From the NCBI GenBank assembly GCA_022704585.1, contig JAKJGD010000036.1:1-10233 (forward strand): a stretch of 10,233 nucleotides of DNA, read 5' to 3'. The notes beneath the pieces are model-generated. The model was not told where the DNA came from and made no database searches. It saw only the letters and a list, made by a program, of their open reading frames with translations. The translations under genes and the position numbers were made by a program. Source of the stretch: Spirochaetota bacterium (GTDB taxonomy: Bacteria > Spirochaetota > UBA4802 > UBA5550). Positions 6,686 to 10,233 of the stretch are shown piece by piece; within the stretch, counting starts at the first letter, position 1, and each line of letters opens with the position of its first letter.

Positions 6686-7885
6686 TTACTTGAGCTGCTT
6701 GCTCGAGAACTCGAGCACGTTGCGCGCCACGATGAGGTGCTGGATCTGGCCGGTCCCCTCGAAGATGTCCATGATCTTGCTGTCCCGCATCCACTTTTCA
6801 GCCAGGTATTCCTGGGTGTAGCCCAGCGGCCCCAGGAGCTCGCAGCACTTCTGCGTGATCAGGGTGCCGTACCGACCGGCCTTCGCCTTGGACATGGACG
6901 CTTCCAGGTTGTTGTGCTCCTGGTTGTCCGCCATCCAGGCGGCCCGCCAGGTCAGGAGGCGCATGGCTTCCAGGTTCGATTCCATTATATAGAACTCTTT
7001 TTCCAGGCTGCTGATGTTGTTCGGGTTCCTGTTGTAATCCAGCTTGATGCCGCTCTCCTCGAGCTTTTCCCGGGTGAAATCCAGGGCCGCCCGGGCGATG
7101 CCCAGCGCCATCGATGCGACCATCGGCCGGGTGTTGTCGAAGGTCTTCATGACGCCCTTGAATCCCTCGGTGGCCGTCTTGACCTCGGCGCTCCCCAGGA
7201 GATTATCCTTCGGAATGCGGCAATTGTCAAGGACAAACGTGCCGGTGTCCGAAGCCCGGATGCCCAGCTTGTGCTCGAGCTTCTCCAGCTTGAAGCCCGG
7301 GCGGTCTTTTTCCACGATGAACGACTTTATGCCGGATTTCCCGGCCTTTTTGTCGACGGTGGCCCACACCACGACCACGTCGCAGCGGTCGGCGCAGGTC
7401 ACGAATATCTTCTCGCCGTTCAGAACCCACTCGTCGCCGTCAAGGACGGCCGTCGCGGTAATAGACCCGGAGTCCGACCCGGACCCGGGCTCGGTGATGG
7501 CCATGGCCGCCCACTTGTTCCCGAACCGCTCCATCTGCTCGTCCGTGGCCACGGCCGCGATGGCGGCGTTCCCCAGGCCCGCGTTCGGCAGGGAGAGGAG
7601 CAGGCCCGCGTCGCCCCAGCACATCTCCTCGATGCTGATGACGGTGGAGAGGTTGGTGCCCAGCTTCTTGGGGGCCGGCTTGTCGTCCTTCCTGGGCTCT
7701 TCGCCCGTTTTCTTTTTCTTGGCGCCGCCCATGATTTTTATCGAGCGGAACATGTCGAGCTCTTTCGGGTATTCATGCTCGTTCACGTCATATTTGCGGG
7801 CGATAGGCCGGAGCATCCCCTTGGCCATGCCGTTCATGCTGTTCCGTATCTGCGTCATCTTTTCGCTTGTTACGAGATTGATCAT
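6686..7885 (-). CDS. Acyl-CoA dehydrogenase, subunit A (keeps the flavin-side motif and catalytic Glu)
   Basis: A 399-residue acyl-CoA dehydrogenase family protein, expected to oxidise acyl-CoA to trans-2-enoyl-CoA with FAD. The start at 7885 is supported by TAAGGAGG, which overlaps the stop of the preceding gene (12-bp spacer), suggesting coupling. Residues 129-145 (AITEPGSGSDSGSITAT) form the flavin-contact motif. WVLNGEKIFVT (153-163) follows, and DIFEGTGQIQHLIVAR (373-388) holds the presumed catalytic base Glu376. Two regions are odd. Residues 53-76 are a Lys/Pro/Glu-rich stretch (GGAKKKKTGEEPRKDDKPAP and beyond) where relatives have the P-x-E-Y/F-G-G loop. The C-terminal domain lacks the R-x-Q-F-G-x-P FAD-adenine motif (residues about 281-296 read KLDYNRNPNNISSLEK) and has LLGPLGY in place of x-x-G-G-x-G-Y. 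These gaps are filled in its neighbour, so I infer a heteromer. From memory, some actinobacterial FadE proteins look similar. Confidence 0.88.
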   Translation of the reverse strand: MINLVTSEKMTQIRNSMNGMAKGMLRPIARKYDVNEHEYPKELDMFRSIKIMGGAKKKKTGEEPRKDDKPAPKKLGTNLSTVISIEEMCWGDAGLLLSLPNAGLGNAAIAAVATDEQMERFGNKWAAMAITEPGSGSDSGSITATAVLDGDEWVLNGEKIFVTCADRCDVVVVWATVDKKAGKSGIKSFIVEKDRPGFKLEKLEHKLGIRASDTGTFVLDNCRIPKDNLLGSAEVKTATEGFKGVMKTFDNTRPMVASMALGIARAALDFTREKLEESGIKLDYNRNPNNISSLEKEFYIMESNLEAMRLLTWRAAWMADNQEHNNLEASMSKAKAGRYGTLITQKCCELLGPLGYTQEYLAEKWMRDSKIMDIFEGTGQIQHLIVARNVLEFSSKQLK

Positions 7886-7897
7886 TGTGTTGCCTCC

Positions 7898-9004
7898 TTA
7901 TACCGTTGTCATGCCTTCGAGTATGGCGATGCCCCTGCCGTTGCGGTAAAACCGCTCGACCGGATGATCGCGCACGTACCCGTGTCCGCCCAGGACCTGG
8001 ACGCCGAAGTCCGTCACTTTCATGGTCATGTCGCCCGCGTACAGCTTTGCAAGGTATGACTCGCGGCGGGCGTCGAGACCGGCTTCGACCGTCGAGGCGG
8101 CCTTCAGAGACATGAGCCTCATCGCGTCGACCTCGTAAGCCATCTCCGCGATCATGAAGGCGACCGACTGCCGGCTCGCGATAGGCTCGCCGAACTGAAC
8201 GCGCTCCTTCGAGTAGTCCCGCGCGTATTCGAACGAGGCGCGCGATACGCCGGCGCCGATGGCGGCCAGCGCCACCCGGGACTTCTGCAGCAACGCGTCG
8301 AAATTGCATCCCTTGTCTCCGCCGAGACGGTCGGCGGCCGGGACCTCGCAGTTCTCGAACGTGACCGGGTATGTCGCCAGGGCGTAGAGGCCCAGGTTGC
8401 GCTCGCGCTCTCCCACTTTCATGCCGGGGTTGCCGGCCGCGACGATGAAGAGCTCGCTTGTGCCGTCGAGGTCGGCGGCGACGAGCAGGTGCCTCGCGTC
8501 ACCGGCCATCGGGACAAAGCATTTTTTTCCGTTAATAACATACGAGCCGCCCTTTTTCACCGCTTTCGTCTCGAGCGCAACAGGGTCAAACCTGAACCGC
8601 GGCTCGTTGATCGCGATGGTGCAGGGCTTGAACGCGGCGTCGCAGTACGGGGGGATGTATTTTTTCTTCTGCTCGTCCGTCCCCATTTCGAGAATGGGGT
8701 AAAGGAACATGGACGGGGTCGTGGCCGCGATGGCGAGCGCCATGTCGCCGTATGCCAGCTCTTCGAGTATGATTGCGTTCATCACGGGCGAATACTCCAT
8801 CCCGTACCCTCCGAATTCTTCCGGGATGACCGAGATGGTCGCGCCCAGCTCCCACACTTTCTGCACGTAGTCCGACGGGATCTCCTTTTTCTCATCCATG
8901 TCGTGCGCGTTGTTGGCGACGAGGCCTTTCATCAGGCGCGCCACGGTTTCCTTCATGGTGCGCTGCTCTTCGGACATGCCGAAACTGAAATCTCTTTCTT
9001 CCAT
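7898..9004 (-). CDS. Acyl-CoA dehydrogenase, subunit B (keeps the FAD-adenine motifs)
   Basis: A 368-residue acyl-CoA dehydrogenase family protein. The start at 9004 is supported by GAGGAG about 9 nt upstream. Residues 5-26 (DFSFGMSEEQRTMKETVARLMK) form the usual N-terminal helix. VIPEEFGGYGM (59-69) is the loop missing in subunit A. The flavin-contact motif is altered: AINEPRFRFDPVA (131-143) replaces T-E-P-x-A/G-G-S-D. The C-terminal domain is canonical, with KERVQFGEPIASRQSVAFMIAEM (266-288) and QVLGGHGYVRDHPVERFYR (336-354). The protein stops right after ILEGMTTV: Glu363 sits at the catalytic position, but the usual 15-20 further residues (EGT-x-x-I-Q-x-x-I-I-A-R) are absent. Motif complementarity with subunit A suggests that flavin sites form between the two subunits, as in heterotetrameric FadE pairs of mycobacterial sterol side-chain oxidation. 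It lies 74 bp after tetR and 12 bp before subunit A. The substrate is unknown. Confidence 0.88.
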   Translation of the reverse strand: MEERDFSFGMSEEQRTMKETVARLMKGLVANNAHDMDEKKEIPSDYVQKVWELGATISVIPEEFGGYGMEYSPVMNAIILEELAYGDMALAIAATTPSMFLYPILEMGTDEQKKKYIPPYCDAAFKPCTIAINEPRFRFDPVALETKAVKKGGSYVINGKKCFVPMAGDARHLLVAADLDGTSELFIVAAGNPGMKVGERERNLGLYALATYPVTFENCEVPAADRLGGDKGCNFDALLQKSRVALAAIGAGVSRASFEYARDYSKERVQFGEPIASRQSVAFMIAEMAYEVDAMRLMSLKAASTVEAGLDARRESYLAKLYAGDMTMKVTDFGVQVLGGHGYVRDHPVERFYRNGRGIAILEGMTTV

Positions 9005-9033
9005 AGCCTACTCCTCACATGTGAATCGTATTG

Positions 9034-9056
9034 GTAAGCCGAACCAGGCGGCTTAC
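9034..9056 (-). other. Hairpin in the tetR to acyl-CoA dehydrogenase B spacer (distal)
   Basis: GTAAGCCG (9034-9041) pairs with CGGCTTAC (9049-9056), an 8-bp perfect stem with a 7-nt loop. It is not followed by a T-run on the transcribed strand. With the neighbouring hairpin it fills most of the spacer, so read-through from tetR into the dehydrogenase genes could be modulated there. Its CCGCC segment on the transcribed strand could alternatively pair with GGCGG of the proximal hairpin. Confidence 0.45.
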
Positions 9057-9059
9057 GGT

Positions 9060-9076
9060 GGCGGGTCCTTCCCGCC
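9060..9076 (-). other. Hairpin directly after the tetR stop codon (proximal)
   Basis: GGCGGG (9060-9065) pairs with CCCGCC (9071-9076) around a 5-nt loop, 2 nt beyond the tetR stop codon. No T-run follows, so it is a poor match for an intrinsic terminator; a processing or stability role is more likely. Confidence 0.4.
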
Positions 9077-9078
9077 GG

Positions 9079-9687
9079 TTATTTTTTTATGAAAATCGCG
9101 GGAGCGAAGATATTGAGAATCTCCCGCGCCATCTGTTCTATCTCTTCGCTGTCTTTCTTTCTCTTTTTTGCGCCGAAATCGTACAGGGCGGTTTTAAGGA
9201 GCGCGCCGGTGATAAGGTTTGACGCCATTTCCACGCCCAGGTCCTTCCGTATGTGGTTGTTCCGTATCCCGAGCTCAAGGTCGCTGACAATGAGGTTGTG
9301 GATTTTTTTCTCGAAGCGCTTTATGGTCGACTCGAGCTCGCCGCTGAGCCCGATCCCCATCCTGAGCACGATGTTGCAGAGGTCCGGATCGTCCGCGAGG
9401 AACTCGAGGGTGTTTTTCACCCTGAAATAGAAGTATTCCTGGGGGGATATCTGCCCCAGGTTGATCCTATTCATTTCAAAGGAGACTTTTTTCTCCCAGT
9501 CGTTGTAAAAGTCGCGGATCAGGGTTATGAAGATGTCGTCCTTGTTCTTGAAGTACTGGTAGACCGTGCCGCGCGCGATTTTGGCCTCGTCGACTATGTC
9601 GGAGATCTGGGTGTTGTAGTACCCCTTGCGGGAAAAAAGCCTTTTTGCGTGTTCCAGTATCAGCCTCTTACGCTCATCAGCCTTCAT
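9079..9687 (-). CDS. TetR/AcrR-family transcriptional regulator
   Basis: A 202-residue repressor-type protein from the ATG at 9687. That start is preferred because the domain begins there (MKADERKRLILEHAKRLF) and GAGGA lies about 11 nt upstream; an in-frame GTG at 9732 would add 15 residues with no family resemblance. Residues about 7-53 form the TetR DNA-binding domain: helix 1 ILEHAKRLFSRKGYYNTQISDI, then the helix-turn-helix VDEAKIARGTVYQYFKNKDDIF, which matches the consensus A-x-x-x-x-G-T-x-Y-x-Y-F-x-x-K. The C-terminal two thirds (helical, with LRMGIGLSGELE and ALLKTALYDFGAKKRKKD) is the variable ligand and dimer domain. It is divergent from an SCP2-like gene and heads the beta-oxidation genes, so an acyl-CoA or lipid-derived ligand is likely (inference). 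Two palindromes in the adjacent promoter region are the probable operators, implying autoregulation. The exact family member (FadR, PsrA, KstR-like) cannot be named from sequence alone. Confidence 0.9.
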   Translation of the reverse strand: MKADERKRLILEHAKRLFSRKGYYNTQISDIVDEAKIARGTVYQYFKNKDDIFITLIRDFYNDWEKKVSFEMNRINLGQISPQEYFYFRVKNTLEFLADDPDLCNIVLRMGIGLSGELESTIKRFEKKIHNLIVSDLELGIRNNHIRKDLGVEMASNLITGALLKTALYDFGAKKRKKDSEEIEQMAREILNIFAPAIFIKK

Positions 9688-9750
9688 GATGATGTTTATC
9701 CTCGGTATGGATGTTGCCGGATCCGGCGTCACGTCAGTCCCCGCCCGCGC

Positions 9751-9787
9751 TTCACGCCCGTTCCGCCATTTTTGCGGGAGGCGTGAA
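9751..9787 (-). other. Imperfect inverted repeat in the presumed tetR leader
   Basis: TTCACGCC (9751-9758) pairs with GGCGTGAA (9780-9787). Inside, after a 2-nt bulge, CCGC (9763-9766) pairs with GCGG (9774-9777) around a T-rich loop. If tetR is transcribed from the proposed promoter near 9840-9868, this structure lies in its 5' leader. It could be an mRNA stability element or another protein site; there is no T-run on the exit side, so it is not a terminator. Confidence 0.35.
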
Positions 9788-9791
9788 AAAA

Positions 9792-9805
9792 TTATGTTGA
9801 CATAA
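9792..9805. promoter_or_regulatory. Palindrome TTATGT-TG-ACATAA with embedded TTGACA
   Basis: TTATGT (9792-9797) and ACATAA (9800-9805) are exact inverted repeats around TG. The plus strand contains TTGACA (9797-9802), which with a 16-bp spacer reaches TAAAAC (9819-9824), a possible promoter for the SCP2-like gene whose -10 would touch the first operator. The palindrome differs in sequence from the two ACTGAC sites, so it may be a second regulator's site or coincidence. Confidence 0.35.
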
Positions 9806-9822
9806 ATTCCTGCGCTGCTAAA

Positions 9823-9836
9823 ACTGACATGTCAGT
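9823..9836. promoter_or_regulatory. Operator O1, perfect palindrome ACTGACATGTCAGT
   Basis: A perfect 14-bp palindrome. With its flanks (9820-9840) it is repeated at 9933-9953 with one base changed in 21. It sits just downstream of a -10-like hexamer for tetR (9840-9845, minus strand), where a bound dimer would cover the transcription start, and it also touches a possible plus-strand -10 (9819-9824). Two near-identical palindromes between a tetR gene and a divergent gene are the usual layout of a TetR autoregulated switch. The binding protein is inferred, not shown. Confidence 0.75.
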
Positions 9837-9839
9837 CTA

Positions 9840-9868
9840 AATAAAATGCACCCGATTGTTTTTGTCAA
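9840..9868 (-). promoter_or_regulatory. Candidate promoter for tetR and the downstream lipid genes
   Basis: On the minus strand a perfect TTGACA (9868-9863) is followed by a 17-bp spacer and TTTATT (9845-9840), four of six matches to the -10 consensus. The start would fall near 9833, inside operator O1, giving a leader of about 145 nt to the ATG at 9687. No other promoter of similar quality is visible further into the row of genes, though internal promoters cannot be excluded. Confidence 0.5.
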
Positions 9869-9935
9869 TGGAATTTTTTACTTTTTATTAAATCGGTAAA
9901 AAAATTTCCGTTGACGATTCAAGCTGCATATGAAA

Positions 9936-9949
9936 ACTGACACGTCAGT
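9936..9949. promoter_or_regulatory. Operator O2, near-palindrome ACTGACACGTCAGT
   Basis: It is identical to O1 except for one central base (C for T), which breaks perfect symmetry only at the centre. It lies 113 bp from O1 (close to 11 helical turns) and 37 bp before the SCP2-like start codon. A weak -10-like TATGAA (9929-9934, plus strand) sits immediately upstream, without a good -35. A bound repressor here would block the SCP2-like gene either at initiation or as a roadblock in the leader. Confidence 0.7.
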
Positions 9950-9985
9950 CTAATTTATTAAACGAACAAAAAAGGAGGACTCCCT

Positions 9986-10233
9986 ATGGCTTCATTACCC
10001 ACCATCCCGGCTGATACCAGCGTGGACAAGCTTCTGTCCGAGATCATGCTGAACGTTGCGAAGGAACAGCTTGCCAGCTCGAGCGCGGCGGCGGACCTCG
10101 CCGGCACCGAAATCACCATGGTCGTGGATGTCGACGGCGATATGTACAGCTATGCACTGAAAAACGGCGCCGAAGTCAGCTACACTAAAGGCGATACGGC
10201 ATCGCCGAAGCTCCGGCTGAAGGTCAGCAAGGG
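9986..10233 (+). CDS. SCP2 sterol-binding-domain-like protein, N-terminal part (3' end outside window)
   Basis: The ATG at 9986 is preceded by AAAGGAGGA (9971-9979), the strongest ribosome site in this region. The visible 82 residues begin MASLPTIPADTSVDKLLSEIMLNVAKEQLA, a helix with no signal peptide, followed by ITMVVDVDGDMYSYALKNGAEVSYTKGDTASPKLRLKVSK. The pattern of strand, GDG-like turn, strand, NG turn and then V-x-Y-x-x-G followed by a second strand resembles the core of SCP2 domains, which bind sterols, fatty acids or acyl-CoAs in a hydrophobic tunnel. It is divergent from tetR, with an operator in its leader, so it probably belongs to the same lipid regulon. Only about half of the domain is visible; another small alpha/beta protein cannot be excluded. 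Confidence 0.6.
   Translation, partial: MASLPTIPADTSVDKLLSEIMLNVAKEQLASSSAAADLAGTEITMVVDVDGDMYSYALKNGAEVSYTKGDTASPKLRLKVSK

Noticed and set aside
6737..8059. Long open frame (440 codons) on the plus strand opposite the acyl-CoA dehydrogenase genes
   Set aside because: It lies antisense to two clearly recognisable enzymes, is rich in His/Arg/Pro/Val as expected from reversed GC-rich codons, and has no recognisable domain.
9015..9024. TCACATGTGA palindrome as a third operator of the TetR protein
   Set aside because: Only the central ACATGT is shared with O1; the outer bases of the ACTGAC arms do not match, and a 10-bp palindrome is not rare in 10 kb.
1..10233. Mobile element, phage, CRISPR, tRNA/rRNA or defence system
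   Set aside because: I found no transposase or integrase motifs, no repeat-spacer array, no cloverleaf-like tRNA sequence and no defence-related domain; the genes look like ordinary metabolism and signalling.

Overview
The window is a GC-rich, gene-dense piece of bacterial chromosome with good Shine-Dalgarno sites (AGGAGG-like) before almost every gene. No gene settles the taxonomy. A 7TM receptor fused to a SpoIIE-type phosphatase is especially common in spirochaetes (Leptospira relatives). Clustered beta-oxidation genes under a TetR regulator are common in Desulfobacterota, spirochaetes and other environmental Gram-negatives. A Gram-negative spirochaete-like or deltaproteobacterial host is my best guess, held loosely. 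I see no mobile elements, tRNA or rRNA genes, or CRISPR.

Left part (1-2465). The 3' end of a metallophosphoesterase gene (+) abuts, stop codon to stop codon, a flavodoxin-family iron-sulfur flavoprotein gene (-). A divergent intergenic region with a sigma70-like promoter then leads into a two-gene operon (+). This encodes a GT81-like glycosyltransferase related to glucosyl-3-phosphoglycerate synthase, followed with a 4-bp ATGA overlap by a DUF2889 protein.

Right part (2449-9687, all on -). In transcription order the genes are: TetR regulator, acyl-CoA dehydrogenase B, acyl-CoA dehydrogenase A, 3-hydroxyacyl-CoA dehydrogenase, enoyl-CoA hydratase, and a 7TMR-DISM/SpoIIE PP2C phosphatase. The enzymes cover the dehydrogenation, hydration and second oxidation steps of beta-oxidation; no thiolase or acyl-CoA ligase is in view. 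The two acyl-CoA dehydrogenases look complementary: each lacks motifs the other keeps, which suggests an obligate heteromer. GC-rich hairpins lie in most of the spacers, and two of them share an identical 16-nt core.

Far right (9688-10233). Divergent from tetR, an SCP2-like (sterol/lipid carrier) gene runs off the edge. The 298-bp intergenic region carries two near-identical 14-bp palindromes (ACTGACATGTCAGT and ACTGACACGTCAGT) placed at candidate promoters in both directions. The simplest reading is that the TetR protein controls itself, the beta-oxidation genes and the SCP2-like gene, releasing DNA when it binds an acyl-CoA or similar lipid ligand. That is inference from layout. The most noteworthy items are the complementary dehydrogenase pair, the paired operators, the phosphatase receptor at the end of the lipid operon, and the GT81-DUF2889 pairing.
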